Below are positions 25,601-36,236 of a DNA stretch of 64,000 nt, piece by piece. The translations under genes were made by a program, and so were the position numbers. Numbering within the stretch: the first letter of the stretch is position 1; each line of letters opens with the position of its first letter. Location: the NCBI RefSeq assembly GCF_947495665.1, contig NZ_CANLZV010000002.1, forward strand, positions 62,001 through 126,000, read 5' to 3'. The notes below the pieces were generated by a model that saw nothing but the letters and a program-made list of their open reading frames with translations, did no database searches and had not been told where the DNA came from. The DNA is from an uncultured Sunxiuqinia sp. Its GTDB lineage: Bacteria > Bacteroidota > Bacteroidia > Bacteroidales > Prolixibacteraceae.

Positions 25601-26158
25601 ATGGTTAGCAGCAACAGGATTCGGTTAAAGGGTGGTGAACGACTGGACGTTCAGGATTTCTTTTACGACACGTACGCTGGGTTTACTTCATTCGCATCAA
25701 AGTATATTGCAGATGTGGCTATTTGTGAAGACATTGTTCAGGATGTCTTTTTAGCTTTTTATGAGAAACCCCGAAGCTTTGAGAATTTATTTCAGGTTAA
25801 ATCCTTTTTCTACACTTCCATACGCAATCATTGTTTGGATCACCTTAAGCATCAAAAAGTAAAAGACAAGTATAAAGAGTTTCAGCTCAAAGAGGACGTT
25901 GAGGTTGATTTCTTTTTTGCCGAAATTTTACGCGTTGAGGCTTTTAACTTAGTCTATAAGGAGGTTAATAAACTGCCCGATGCGATGAAACAAGTTCTGC
26001 TTTTGGCCCTGAAGGATTATTCGAACAGTGAGATTGCCGAACAGGTGGGAATTGCCGTTAGCACTGTCAAAACGCATAAAGCCCGGGCGTATAAAATACT
26101 TCGAAAAAATCTGGATAGCTTAATGCTGTTTTTTATCTCCTGGCTAAGAGGTAAATAG
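25601..26158 (+). CDS. ECF RNA polymerase sigma factor of the PUL
   Basis: A 185-residue sigma-70 family factor with region 2 (about residues 20-90, including ICEDIVQDVFLAFYEKP) and region 4 (about 125-175, LPDAMKQVLLLALKDYSNSEIAEQVGIAVSTVKTHKARAYKILRK). It is the typical Bacteroidota RpoE-like factor paired with a FecR anti-sigma. It is followed by such a gene after 120 bp and then by an STN-type SusC. In this arrangement glycan binding by SusC is relayed through FecR to release the sigma factor, which activates the PUL promoter. Confidence 0.93.
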   Translation: MVSSNRIRLKGGERLDVQDFFYDTYAGFTSFASKYIADVAICEDIVQDVFLAFYEKPRSFENLFQVKSFFYTSIRNHCLDHLKHQKVKDKYKEFQLKEDVEVDFFFAEILRVEAFNLVYKEVNKLPDAMKQVLLLALKDYSNSEIAEQVGIAVSTVKTHKARAYKILRKNLDSLMLFFISWLRGK

Positions 26159-26278
26159 CCAATTCCGGAACTTCACACTTAATTTTTTTTACTTCTCTTG
26201 TAGTCCTTTTATTTTCCGATGTCGTTGTAGGTAGCGTAATCAGAATATTGAAGTTTAGTTTTATTCAGGTGTAAAAGC

Positions 26279-27292
26279 ATGAAATTAAAGGACGCGATAA
26301 AAAAAGGCATTTTTCTGGGTAAATATATCACCGGAAAAGAGAGCAGGGAGGAAGAACTTGACCTGAAGAATTGGGTAGGAGAGGATCCTGCAAACAAACA
26401 GCTGTTTGATCAGCTAACCAGTCGGTCAGGTATTGCCAGTCAAGTTGAGGCATACGACAATGTTAATACGCCAAGAGCATGGAATAAGTATGCCGAAAGA
26501 CTGCGACGCTATCAACTCGAGAAGAGCCTGGGTCGTTGGCGTATTGCTGCCATCCTGTTTTTCGTTATTGGGATTGGAGGACTGGTTGGTAATTCAATGG
26601 TTGATTTTATTTTTAAACAAACGCCTGAAAACTACACAACAATTACGGCCAGCAATGGTCAAAGCTCCATGATTACCTTGCCCGACCAATCTACGGTTTG
26701 GCTAAACGGAGGTACAACATTAACCTACAACACCGCATTTTTCTCTCAAAACCGGGAAGTCCGGCTGGATGGAGAAGCTTTCTTCCAGGTTACCAAACAG
26801 ACTGCACATCCTTTTGTGGTGCAATGCAACGAGTTGAATGTTCGGGTCTTAGGAACTTCTTTTAATGTCCGAAGTTATGCTGAAGACGAAATGATAAGTG
26901 TAGTGCTGGAAGAAGGGGCGGTTGAACTTAATACGAAAAAGGGAAACTCGCGGAATTACCATCTAAAGCCCGGAGAAAAAGCTGATTACAGCAGAATAAA
27001 GAAGGAGTTGAGCATTCACGAAGTAGAAACTTCTCAGTATACATCGTGGAAAAAAGGATTACTCATTTTCAGCGATGCCACCATGAGTGAGGTGGTCAAA
27101 AAGCTGGAGCGTTGGTATAATGTCACCATTGAAGTCAAAAATCCACAAATCAACAACCTGTTATTCAATGCAACGATTCTGCATGAAGACATTGAGGATA
27201 TCATGGAACTGATCAAATTCAGCTGCGCCATCAATTACGATATTGTTTTAAGTAACGACCCCGATACCCCAATTCAAATAACAATGTACTAA
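26279..27292 (+). CDS. FecR-family anti-sigma factor
   Basis: A 337-residue single-pass membrane protein. The cytoplasmic N-terminus spans about residues 1-84, one membrane helix about 86-108 (WRIAAILFFVIGIGGLVG), and then come a periplasmic FecR domain (about 120-215, with LPDQSTVWLNGGTTLTYN and VLGTSFNVRSY) and a C-terminal DUF4974 domain (about 260-330). DUF4974 is expected to contact the STN domain of the neighbouring SusC. Its position between sigma and SusC supports a cell-surface signalling circuit. Confidence 0.93.
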   Translation: MKLKDAIKKGIFLGKYITGKESREEELDLKNWVGEDPANKQLFDQLTSRSGIASQVEAYDNVNTPRAWNKYAERLRRYQLEKSLGRWRIAAILFFVIGIGGLVGNSMVDFIFKQTPENYTTITASNGQSSMITLPDQSTVWLNGGTTLTYNTAFFSQNREVRLDGEAFFQVTKQTAHPFVVQCNELNVRVLGTSFNVRSYAEDEMISVVLEEGAVELNTKKGNSRNYHLKPGEKADYSRIKKELSIHEVETSQYTSWKKGLLIFSDATMSEVVKKLERWYNVTIEVKNPQINNLLFNATILHEDIEDIMELIKFSCAINYDIVLSNDPDTPIQITMY

Positions 27293-27441
27293 TACTTAAA
27301 TTAATTTGCTTATGTGAAAAAGAAGAGACAACAAAAAGGAGATGCGCCAACACCTCCTCTTGATTTCGTAGTGCCTTTAGCTTTTGAACGAACAAAAGGC
27401 ATCACTCAATTTGAATTATTATTCCAAATCGTAACAAATTT

Positions 27442-30400
27442 ATGAAAAAAAAAGAATTTTTACCGATCCCGGAAAGACGAAGTTTCTGGGCATCTAAACC
27501 GTGCAAGGTAATGAGAACAATGCTGATATTGCTTTTCATTTTTATTGGTCAAACATTTGCCATCGATTCGTTTTCACAAAACAATCGGTTAAGCCTCAAG
27601 ATGGCTGATGTGTCCATTAGAAATGTGTTGAATGAAATTGAAAATCAAACGGACTACTACTTCATGTATGAAGCTAGTAAGGTGGATGTTAACAAGAAAA
27701 CTCAGATTGCTGTCAATAACAGAACAATTGAAGAAGTCCTGGATGAGTTGTTTCTTGATTCAGACATTATTTACATCATCAATAACCGCCAAATAGCCCT
27801 AAGTACAGAAAAGGCCTGGTTATCTACTCAACAATCCAAAGAGATTTCAGGGGTTGTTACTGATGGAGCAGGCTTACCTTTACCCGGTGTAACGGTTATG
27901 GTGAAAGGAACGACTACCGGAACAATTACCAATGATGCCGGAGAGTATACGCTAAAAGAAGTAAGCCCTGGAGTAACTTTGATGTTTTCCTTTGTTGGGA
28001 TGCGGAGTTACGAAACCATTGTTGGGTCAAACGCTGTTGTTAATGTCATTCTGGAAGAAGAAACCTTTGGAATTGAAGAGGTTATTGCCGTTGGTTATGG
28101 CGTGCAAAAGAAGGTAAATCTGACAGGTGCGGTGGAACAGGTTACCTCCGAAATATTGGAAGATCGTCCGGTGGCCAACGTTCAGCAAGCCATTCAAGGG
28201 GTTTTACCGAGTATGAACTTTTCAGTTGGTAGTACAGGAGGAGAGCCTGGCTCATCCATGGCTATGAATATTCGGGGAGTAGGTTCATTGGATGGAACCG
28301 ATGCTCCTTATATTCTTGTTGATGGTGTTCCTGTTAACAGTATTAACGATATCAACCCCAATGATATTGAGAGTATTTCAGTACTTAAAGATGCTGCTTC
28401 GGCTGCTATTTATGGAGCACGTGCAGCGTACGGTGTGGTGTTGATTACTACCAAAGGAGGTAAGGAGGGAGTGCATGTAAGTTATTCAAATGTATTTACT
28501 TACTCTGCACCGCTCAAATTGCCTGAAATGATGAATTCGCTGGAATTTGCCAATTACTTTAATCAGGCCGGCTTGAATGACGGTGATTCTGCTCCTGTTT
28601 TTTCTGATGAAATTATGGGGCGTATTGAGCAATACATGAAAGATCCTACCAGTATTGATGGGACATTTCCTGAGCCAGGAAATCCGGACAGATGGGGGGC
28701 TTATATGACTGCCAATGCCAACACCAACTGGTTTGATGTATTTTATAAAGACTGGACACCGCGTCAGACACATACCGTTAGTGTTTCAGGAAAAAAAGAC
28801 AAAGTTGACTATTACGTTTCAGGCGGTTTTTACGATGAGAAAGGCCTGTTGAAATACGGAGATGATGAGTATAAGCGTTACACGATGAACTCGAAAGTTT
28901 CAAGCGAGGTAAACAGTTACTTGTCGCTTCGGGCTAATGTTAAGTATACTCGCGGCGTTACAGATCGTCCTAGTTATGACCGATATTTATTCTATCATAA
29001 TATTGCTCGCCGGTGGCCTACTAACCCTTTGTACACGCCTGATGGAGATTATCATCAAAGTTCGGAGATTCCTTACCTGTTGTCCGGAAGAAGCAACAGC
29101 ACGTCGGACAACTTCCTGATTTCAACGGGAGCCATTCTGGAGCCGATCAAAGATTGGAAAATTAATTTTGACTATAACTGGACTGTTCAAAGCAATATTG
29201 GTAACAACCACTATGGATCTGTTATTTTGCATGGACCGGAAGGAGTTACTTATACGGAACGCCCTAATACCAGTTATTCTGCCAGCGCCAGTAAGAAAAC
29301 GTATTCCTCTCCGAATATTTACAGTTCTTATGAAAAGGAATTTGACTCAGGACATACATTTAAAGTGTTGACTGGTTTTCAGCAGGAATTGGAACAGTAC
29401 GAATGGTTGTATGCTTCAAAACAAGGGTTGATCACAGATGAAGTTCCTTCAATCAGCACAGCAACAAGCGAGCAGGATGATGTAGGTGACAGCAAATGGC
29501 ATTGGGCAACCCGTGGATTTTTTGGCCGTTTGAATTATAACTTTGAAGAGAAATACCTGCTAGAGGTGAATGCGCGTTACGATGGTTCTTCAAAATTTCC
29601 GGGAGATGAGCGTTGGGGACTATTCCCATCGGTATCGGTAGGGTATAATCTGGCCCGTGAGGACTTCTTCAATGTTGAGCAAATTGATATATTAAAAATC
29701 CGCGGATCGTGGGGAGCTTTGGGTAATCAGCTTGGAAATAAGAATGAATACCTTTACCTGTATGTTCCCACAATTCCGGTTAGTACCAATAACTGGTGGA
29801 TTATGGGAGATAGCAGACCAAACTATGCTTCTTTACCTGGATTGATCAGTCCGACACTTACTTGGGCAAAAGTGAAAACCAAAAACGTTGGAGTTGATTG
29901 GGGAATCTTTAACAACCAACTTACCGGTTCATTGGATGTTTTTGAGCGCTATACCAGCGACCTGCCTGGACCAGCAGAAGCCTTGCCTGGAGTTCTGGGA
30001 ACAAGTGTTCCAAAAATTAATAATACTGAGTTGCAAACCAATGGATTTGAGTTGGTGATTGGCTGGGAAGATAAAATCAATGACTTCTCTTACCACGCTA
30101 AAGCCACACTTTCAAATGCCAAAACCAAAGTAGCGAAGTACCGCAATCCAACCGGAATTTTAACAACCTATTATGAAGGGCAGGAACTAGGCGAAATTTG
30201 GGGATATGTTACGGAAGGCATTGCTCAGGATGATGCCGCTTTTGATGATTGGTATGATCAGTCGAAGATTAGCGGACAGGAGTGGAGAGCTGGTGATATT
30301 ATGTACCAGGATCTGAATGATGACGGAGTGATTGACTGGGGAGACAACACTGTCGAAAATCCGGGAGACAAGAAGATTATTGGAAACAGTACGCCTCAGT

Positions 30401-30885
30401 ATCAGTTTGCTCTTTCAGCAGGAGGAAAATGGAAAGGAATTGATTTCTCCATGCTTTGGACAGGTGTTGCTAAACGTGACCTGGCGATTGGCGGTTCTTA
30501 TTTCTGGGGCGGTACCGGAGGTGTCTGGCAATCGGCTGGGTTTAAGGCTCACCTGGATTACTGGTCTGAAGACAATCCTGATGCATATTATCCGCGTCCT
30601 TATTTGACCAATGGTGGTAAAAACCAGCAAGTTCAAACGCGTTACCTGCAAAATGGCGCTTATTTAAGATTGAAGAATGTTCAACTGGGCTATACATTGC
30701 CGGAAATGTTTGTGAAAAAGTTGCAGTTATCCAAAGTACGCTTCTATGTTACCGGAGAAAACCTGTTCGTTCTAACGGACTTGATTGATATTTTCGATCC
30801 GGAAACGACTGGTGGTTCCTGGGGAGCTGGTAAAATTTATCCGTTACAGAAAAGTTTTGCCTTTGGAATGAATGTATCCTTTTAA
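27442..30885 (+). CDS. SusC-like TonB-dependent transporter with STN signalling domain
   Basis: A 1147-residue outer-membrane protein. A basic, long signal region (residues 1 to about 45) is followed by an STN (Secretin/TonB N-terminal) domain (about 52-125), a carboxypeptidase D-like CarboxypepD_reg domain (about 135-215, EISGVVTDGAGLPLPGVTVMVKGT), and a plug with the TonB box and SusC signature (about 220-345, GYGVQKKVNLTGAVEQV then DAPYILVDGVPV). The 22-strand barrel runs to the C-terminus (FAFGMNVSF). It imports oligosaccharides through the outer membrane with SusD as lid. The STN domain ties it to the FecR/ECF pair. It is the only SusC in the window. Confidence 0.95.
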   Translation: MKKKEFLPIPERRSFWASKPCKVMRTMLILLFIFIGQTFAIDSFSQNNRLSLKMADVSIRNVLNEIENQTDYYFMYEASKVDVNKKTQIAVNNRTIEEVLDELFLDSDIIYIINNRQIALSTEKAWLSTQQSKEISGVVTDGAGLPLPGVTVMVKGTTTGTITNDAGEYTLKEVSPGVTLMFSFVGMRSYETIVGSNAVVNVILEEETFGIEEVIAVGYGVQKKVNLTGAVEQVTSEILEDRPVANVQQAIQGVLPSMNFSVGSTGGEPGSSMAMNIRGVGSLDGTDAPYILVDGVPVNSINDINPNDIESISVLKDAASAAIYGARAAYGVVLITTKGGKEGVHVSYSNVFTYSAPLKLPEMMNSLEFANYFNQAGLNDGDSAPVFSDEIMGRIEQYMKDPTSIDGTFPEPGNPDRWGAYMTANANTNWFDVFYKDWTPRQTHTVSVSGKKDKVDYYVSGGFYDEKGLLKYGDDEYKRYTMNSKVSSEVNSYLSLRANVKYTRGVTDRPSYDRYLFYHNIARRWPTNPLYTPDGDYHQSSEIPYLLSGRSNSTSDNFLISTGAILEPIKDWKINFDYNWTVQSNIGNNHYGSVILHGPEGVTYTERPNTSYSASASKKTYSSPNIYSSYEKEFDSGHTFKVLTGFQQELEQYEWLYASKQGLITDEVPSISTATSEQDDVGDSKWHWATRGFFGRLNYNFEEKYLLEVNARYDGSSKFPGDERWGLFPSVSVGYNLAREDFFNVEQIDILKIRGSWGALGNQLGNKNEYLYLYVPTIPVSTNNWWIMGDSRPNYASLPGLISPTLTWAKVKTKNVGVDWGIFNNQLTGSLDVFERYTSDLPGPAEALPGVLGTSVPKINNTELQTNGFELVIGWEDKINDFSYHAKATLSNAKTKVAKYRNPTGILTTYYEGQELGEIWGYVTEGIAQDDAAFDDWYDQSKISGQEWRAGDIMYQDLNDDGVIDWGDNTVENPGDKKIIGNSTPQYQFALSAGGKWKGIDFSMLWTGVAKRDLAIGGSYFWGGTGGVWQSAGFKAHLDYWSEDNPDAYYPRPYLTNGGKNQQVQTRYLQNGAYLRLKNVQLGYTLPEMFVKKLQLSKVRFYVTGENLFVLTDLIDIFDPETTGGSWGAGKIYPLQKSFAFGMNVSF

Positions 30886-30905
30886 TTTTGAAAAATCAGA
30901 TTATT

Positions 30906-32651
30906 ATGAGAAGAATTAGAATATATATATGTTTGGCTGTAGCGGTTATGGCACTCATGTCATCATGTAACGAAAATTATTTAGATCGTTATCCGCTGGA
31001 TGAGATTGCCCCGCAAACATTCTGGAAAACACCCAACGATTTGAAATTGTATGCCAATAGCTTTTATGGTGCTTTTCCGGTTCACAGTGGTTGGAGTGGT
31101 GGAATCTTTTGGTTCGATAATAATAGTGACAACATGATTCCCGGAACTTATAACAGCCGTTTGGCTGGTAACTGGACCATCCCTTCATCAGGTGGTGGCT
31201 GGAGTTGGGGGAGCATTCGTTCGGTAAATTATTTCCTGAATAATTTGTCTACCGTTGAAGGCGATCAGACTTTAATTGACAACTACGCAGGTGAAGGATA
31301 TTTTTTCAGAGCACTGCATTATTTTAACATGGTACAGACATTTGGAGATGTGCCTTTTTACAGCAAACCCTTATCGACTGATTCAGAGGAGCTTTATATG
31401 GCCCGCACTCCTCGTAAGGCTGTTGTTGATTCTATTATCAAGGATTTGGATGTTGCCATTACTAAACTTCCGGCTGTGGATAAAGCAGAAGCTTTCCGTG
31501 TTAACAAAGATGTTGCGCTGGCTCTGAAAGCACGTATTTGCCTTTTCGAAGGAACATGGGAAAAATACCATGCCGGAACAGCTTTCGAAGTGGCGGGATT
31601 TGATGGCAGTGAATACCTGGAGTTAGCTGCTCAGACTGCAAAACGGATTATCGATGAAGGCCATTATGCATTGTACAACAGTGGCGATGTGAACGATACG
31701 TACTACTCTCTGTTTAACCAGGTTGATTTGTCGGCCAATAGTGAGGTAATCTTCTGGAAAAAGTATGACGTTGATTTGGGCGTAACTCACAATGTTCATC
31801 GTTACATCCCCCGCATTGGTGGAAATACCGGCTTGTCAAAATCATTGATCGATAGCTACCTGGCTACTGACGGATTACCAATCTCACAAAGTGACTTATA
31901 TGCTGGCGAAGGAAGTTTGGAAGATGTTGCTGCCAATCGTGACCCACGCCTGGCACAAACGCTTTACTTGCCCGGAGCTGCCAAAGAAATCAAAAATGGC
32001 GAGTTGACTGTTGTTTTTGAAAAACCTGACCTGGATTTAACCGGAAGTGCACGAAATACCAGTGGTTTTCAGTTGAGAAAAGGCGGGAGTCCAGACTTCG
32101 AACAGCAAAAGGCCGGAGGAATTGGAACCACAGCAGCAATCATCTATCGCTATGCTGAAATCCTTTTGATTTATGCGGAAGCCAAAGCTGAGCTGGGAAC
32201 AATTACTCAGGCTGACCTGGATCTGACCGTGAATCAACTGCGTGATCGTGTAAACATGCCACACCTGCAATTGGCTAATATTGCTAATGATCCAAACTGG
32301 CAATTCCCGGCATTGAGTCCGATTATCAATGAAATCAGAAGAGAGCGGAGAGTTGAATTGGCCTGCGAAGGTTTCCGTTTTGACGACTTGATGCGTTGGC
32401 GTGCACACGAGCTTTTTGTTGGAAAACGCCTGAAAGGGTTCAAATTTATTGGAAGCGACTTGGAGAATGAATATAATATTGTGATTGGTGAAACCTTGCT
32501 GGTTGATGGCGATGGCTACATTGATCCTTATCTGAAAGTAATTCCTTCAGGTTATCAGTTTAAACCTGAGCGCGATTATCTTAACCCAATTCCTACTAAC
32601 GAATTGACGCTTAATCCTGCACTGGAGCAAAACCCGGGCTGGGATAAGTAA
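30906..32651 (+). CDS. SusD-like surface glycan-binding lipoprotein (RagB/SusD family)
   Basis: A 581-residue protein from the ATG at 30906. A TTG six codons upstream would spoil the signal peptide. The lipobox LMSSC places the lipid on Cys21, followed by NENYLDRYPLDEIAPQTFWKTPNDL, the typical SusD N-terminal pattern. TPR-like helices are in the N-terminal half. The C-terminal RagB/SusD motif INEIRRERRVELACEGFRFDDLMRWR is near residues 480-510. It caps the SusC barrel and binds glycan. The gene starts 20 bp after the SusC stop and ends at a hairpin. Confidence 0.95.
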   Translation: MRRIRIYICLAVAVMALMSSCNENYLDRYPLDEIAPQTFWKTPNDLKLYANSFYGAFPVHSGWSGGIFWFDNNSDNMIPGTYNSRLAGNWTIPSSGGGWSWGSIRSVNYFLNNLSTVEGDQTLIDNYAGEGYFFRALHYFNMVQTFGDVPFYSKPLSTDSEELYMARTPRKAVVDSIIKDLDVAITKLPAVDKAEAFRVNKDVALALKARICLFEGTWEKYHAGTAFEVAGFDGSEYLELAAQTAKRIIDEGHYALYNSGDVNDTYYSLFNQVDLSANSEVIFWKKYDVDLGVTHNVHRYIPRIGGNTGLSKSLIDSYLATDGLPISQSDLYAGEGSLEDVAANRDPRLAQTLYLPGAAKEIKNGELTVVFEKPDLDLTGSARNTSGFQLRKGGSPDFEQQKAGGIGTTAAIIYRYAEILLIYAEAKAELGTITQADLDLTVNQLRDRVNMPHLQLANIANDPNWQFPALSPIINEIRRERRVELACEGFRFDDLMRWRAHELFVGKRLKGFKFIGSDLENEYNIVIGETLLVDGDGYIDPYLKVIPSGYQFKPERDYLNPIPTNELTLNPALEQNPGWDK

Positions 32652-32661
32652 ATCTTCAAAG

Positions 32662-32689
32662 CTAAGGAGGGCTTTTAAGTCCTCTTTAG
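32662..32689 (+). terminator. Hairpin after susD-like gene, probable attenuator
   Basis: CTAAGGAGG (32662-32670) and CCTCTTTAG (32681-32689) form a 9-bp stem (one G-U) followed by TTTAT. A weaker hairpin follows near 32786-32816. The gap to the first enzyme gene is 219 bp. Such hairpins after SusCD commonly lower expression of downstream PUL enzymes relative to the transporter. Confidence 0.55.
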
Positions 32690-32870
32690 TTTATAGGTAT
32701 TATTGCTTGATAGTAATTTAACCTGTATTGATGATTAGATAGGGGTGGAGTCAGTATTGTTTGGTTGAGCAAACGATACCGGAATTAAGGAGGAGCTCTT
32801 TAGACTCATCCTTTTGCTATGTTTAATAATCTATATTGAAATGGTTGATTAATTCTAAATAGATAAACAA

Positions 32871-34508
32871 ATGTATCCTAAACAAAACAGGTCGATTATA
32901 GATTGCTTCTTGAAATTGCGAAAGCAGGCAATCAAAGGGATATTCTTGATTGGAAGTCTCTTTTTTAGCTCCTTCGCAATTCAGGGCCAGACTATTCTGC
33001 CCACCCCTTTTAAAGTTGAAAAAACGGCTGGTTCCTTTCGCATTGGAAATAAGCTAACAATAGCCTGTGCCAGCCAGCAGCAAGAGGAGGCCAATTATTT
33101 AATCCAACGGCTCCAAAACAATGTCCGGATAGAAAAAGCGAATGAAAGAAAAGCCGATATTCATTTGCAGGTTGCTGCGCTTCCCAACAACTTGGGTGAT
33201 GAAGCTTACCAACTCTTGGTGTCCGGAAAACAAATTAAAGTAACTGCCAACACTTCCACCGGCCTTTTTTATGGCATTCAAAGCTTACTGCAACTTCTTC
33301 CGAAGGAAATACAGGCCGGAAAATCGATTACGTTGGCCGGCTATCGTATTCCCGGAATAAAAGTTACCGACTCACCCAAATATGCCTGGCGCAGTTTCAT
33401 GCTCGACTCAGGCCGGCAGTACCAAAGGCCAGAATTTATCAAGCGTTACCTGGATCACATGGCCATGCTGAAAATGAATGTTTTTCATTGGCACCTGACT
33501 GAGGGACAAGGCTGGCGTGTTGAAATTAAGAAATATCCCAAGCTAACCGTGATTGGATCGAAGGTGGCTGAAGGAAAAGAACAGCAAGGGTTTTATACTC
33601 AGGAAGAAATTAAAGATATTGTTGCTTATGCCCGCAAGTTGCACATAACCGTTGTTCCTGAAATCGATGTTCCCGGGCACTCGGAGGCTGCCTTAACAGC
33701 CTACCCGGAACTGAGCTGCTTCGGTGAGGCTCCCAAAACAGTGATGGGTTTTTCAGACGTACTATATTGTGGGGGAAGGGAAGAAACCTACACTTTCCTT
33801 AAAAATGTGTTGGATGAAGTTTGTGAGTTGTTTCCATCGTCCTATATTCATTTGGGAGGGGACGAGGCTCCTAAGGGAAAGTGGAACAAATGTCCGGATT
33901 GTCAGGGGAAAATAGAAGAGGAAGGACTAAAGAACTCGCATGAACTACAAATGTATTTTTCATCCCGCCTGGCCAATTATATGAAAACAAAAAATAAAAA
34001 GGTTATCTTTTGGGGCGATGTAATTTACCAGGATGATTTTAAGTTACCGGACAACGTAATTGTTCATTGGTGGAACTGGCGGGGACATAAAGATTTGGCT
34101 TTAAAGAACGCTATTCGAAATGGACATCAGGTTATCGCCAATACCAATTATTACAGTTATTTAAATTTTCCGGTAAGCCCATGGTCAAACTACTTCGCTG
34201 ACCGGACATTTGACATGCGCACGGTTTACGAAAATAATCCATCAGACATAAAAGAGCCTGATTCCTTGGTTTTAGGTATGGGATGTGCTTTATGGACGGA
34301 CTGGTATGTGTGCGAACACATGGTTGATCGGCGGGTTTTCCCAAGGATATTTGCCTTGGCTGAACAAATGTGGAGCAGGGGAGAACGCATGCCATTTGAT
34401 GCGTTCTATCGCGTTGTGAAAGAAAAGTATCCCGTGTTGAGGGAGAAGGGAATTGATATTGGTCCTGGCATGAAAGACGAAATTGAAGCTGATTTTAGCT
34501 GGGAATAA
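32871..34508 (+). CDS. GH20 beta-N-acetylhexosaminidase
   Basis: A 545-residue enzyme with a signal region (hydrophobic about residues 25-40, then AIQGQ). It has a GH20b domain (about 42-160) and a GH20 TIM barrel (about 165-510), with HWHLTEGQGWRVEIKKYP, VPEIDVPGHSEAAL and the catalytic pair Asp331-Glu332 (HLGGDEAPKGKW). It releases terminal beta-linked GlcNAc or GalNAc by substrate-assisted catalysis, in the periplasm or at the cell surface. It is the first enzyme gene of the PUL after the SusCD hairpin. Four Cys in KWNKCPDCQGK may stabilise a loop. Confidence 0.95.
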   Translation: MYPKQNRSIIDCFLKLRKQAIKGIFLIGSLFFSSFAIQGQTILPTPFKVEKTAGSFRIGNKLTIACASQQQEEANYLIQRLQNNVRIEKANERKADIHLQVAALPNNLGDEAYQLLVSGKQIKVTANTSTGLFYGIQSLLQLLPKEIQAGKSITLAGYRIPGIKVTDSPKYAWRSFMLDSGRQYQRPEFIKRYLDHMAMLKMNVFHWHLTEGQGWRVEIKKYPKLTVIGSKVAEGKEQQGFYTQEEIKDIVAYARKLHITVVPEIDVPGHSEAALTAYPELSCFGEAPKTVMGFSDVLYCGGREETYTFLKNVLDEVCELFPSSYIHLGGDEAPKGKWNKCPDCQGKIEEEGLKNSHELQMYFSSRLANYMKTKNKKVIFWGDVIYQDDFKLPDNVIVHWWNWRGHKDLALKNAIRNGHQVIANTNYYSYLNFPVSPWSNYFADRTFDMRTVYENNPSDIKEPDSLVLGMGCALWTDWYVCEHMVDRRVFPRIFALAEQMWSRGERMPFDAFYRVVKEKYPVLREKGIDIGPGMKDEIEADFSWE

Positions 34509-34585
34509 CCAATAAAAAAGTTTTCCGGGGAAAGGCGCTGCTTTTTAGCGGTGATTTTCCTCGAACCATATAAAACAAAAAAAAA

Positions 34586-36130
34586 GTGAAATTAGGAAAA
34601 GCAAGTTCATACGGTTTATTGATGGTGCCTTTGGCCTTGGCTACAAGCTCTTGTGCTGAGCAGGAAAAGGTGCAGACTAAACCCAATATCATATTTATTT
34701 TAGCTGATGATTTAGGTTATGCCGAACTAGGGGCTTACGGTCAGCAAAAAATTAAAACACCCAATATTGACCAGCTGGCTTCTCAGGGAATTCGTTTCAC
34801 TGACTTTTACTGCGGAAGCCCGGTTTGTGCACCATCACGAGGCGTTTTGCTTACCGGAAAACATACGGGGCATGCTTACGTGAGGAACAACGATGAGATG
34901 GGAGCCACAAAGAAGAACTGGGATTTCCGGGAAGTGATCAAGGATCCGGGGCTGGAAGGACAACGCCCAATTCCAGATACGATTGTGACGGTGGGAGAGT
35001 TAATGCAACAAGCTGGCTACCGCACGGCCTGCGTTGGAAAATGGGGATTGGGAGGCCCGCTAACTGAAGGACATCCGAATAAGCAGGGTTTTGACTTCTT
35101 CTATGGAGATATGTGTCAGCGGCAAGGGCATAATTATTACAACCTGCACTTATGGAAAAATGATCAACAAGTATTGTTAGATAATGAGTACACCCCGGTT
35201 TGGACTTCTTTAGACAAAGGGAGTGATCCGAATGATCCGGCCAGCTATAAAAAGTATACTTCCAAAGAATATGCTCCTGACCTGATGCTGGACGAATCAC
35301 TACGGTTTATTGAGCAGAACAAAGCCAATCCGTTTTTCCTGTATTTTGCTCCAATCTTGCCACATGCACCACTGCAAGTGCCAGCTGATTCTGAATTCCT
35401 GAGCTACTACCAGGAGCAGTTTGATGACGAAGAACCTTACTTGGGGCAGAGAGGATACTTCCCGAACCGTACGCCGCACGCAACTTATGCAGCCATGGTT
35501 AGCTATTTGGATATGCAGGTTGGAAAACTGATTGACAAACTGAAGGAAGAGGGACTTTATGAAAATACAGTAATCATGTTTACCAGCGACAATGGCCCAA
35601 CCTTCAACGGCGGAACAGACTCTCCGTTTTTCGATAGTGCTAAACCTTTTAAAAGCGAATGGGGTTGGGGAAAAGGCTTTCTGCGGGAAGGTGGAATCCG
35701 GGTTCCTTTAATTGTTTCATGGCCCGGAGTTGTTGCTCCCGGAACTCAAACAAAGCAGCCATTTGCCTTTTGGGATGTGATGCCCACATTAAATGAAATT
35801 GCCGGTCTCGAAACAACTGTGGAGACTGATGGTATCAGCTTTTTGCCTACACTAAAAGGAGAGGCACAAAGCGAAAAAGAATTTCTTTATTGGGAATTTC
35901 CGATGAAAGCCTATGGCGGACAACAAGCGGTACGAATGGGAGACTGGAAAGGCTATCGATCTCAAATGAATGATGGTAACTTAACGATTCAACTATTCAA
36001 TCTGAAAGCAGATCCGCAGGAACAGCAGGACCTTGCTTCAGAGCACCCGGAAATTGTCGCACAGATTGAGAAGATTATGAAGCAGGAGCATGAGCGTTCT
36101 GAAGTTCATCCGTTTCCGGCAATTGACTAA
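34586..36130 (+). CDS. Sulfatase (S1 family, formylglycine type) 1
   Basis: A 514-residue lipoprotein-like arylsulfatase-type enzyme starting at a GTG. The signal ends in a lipobox with Cys23 (TSSCAEQ). The metal-site start is IIFILADDLGYAELGAYG, and the modification motif CAPSRGVLLTG places the formylglycine at Cys81. Further active-site blocks are VGKWGLGGP and FTSDNGPTFNG. It removes a sulfate ester from a glycan residue, in the periplasm or on the surface. Overall pattern resembles GalNAc/GlcNAc-type S1 sulfatases, but I cannot assign the subfamily. Maturation needs an anSME-type enzyme, which is not in this window. Confidence 0.93.
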   Translation: MKLGKASSYGLLMVPLALATSSCAEQEKVQTKPNIIFILADDLGYAELGAYGQQKIKTPNIDQLASQGIRFTDFYCGSPVCAPSRGVLLTGKHTGHAYVRNNDEMGATKKNWDFREVIKDPGLEGQRPIPDTIVTVGELMQQAGYRTACVGKWGLGGPLTEGHPNKQGFDFFYGDMCQRQGHNYYNLHLWKNDQQVLLDNEYTPVWTSLDKGSDPNDPASYKKYTSKEYAPDLMLDESLRFIEQNKANPFFLYFAPILPHAPLQVPADSEFLSYYQEQFDDEEPYLGQRGYFPNRTPHATYAAMVSYLDMQVGKLIDKLKEEGLYENTVIMFTSDNGPTFNGGTDSPFFDSAKPFKSEWGWGKGFLREGGIRVPLIVSWPGVVAPGTQTKQPFAFWDVMPTLNEIAGLETTVETDGISFLPTLKGEAQSEKEFLYWEFPMKAYGGQQAVRMGDWKGYRSQMNDGNLTIQLFNLKADPQEQQDLASEHPEIVAQIEKIMKQEHERSEVHPFPAID

Positions 36131-36236
36131 GAATTGGTAATGCGATGAAACGAACCTAATAAAAAGCCCTTTCATACACAAAATTCTAACGATACGAGTT
36201 ACATGAATTACCATCGAAACAAACAATTCTAAACGA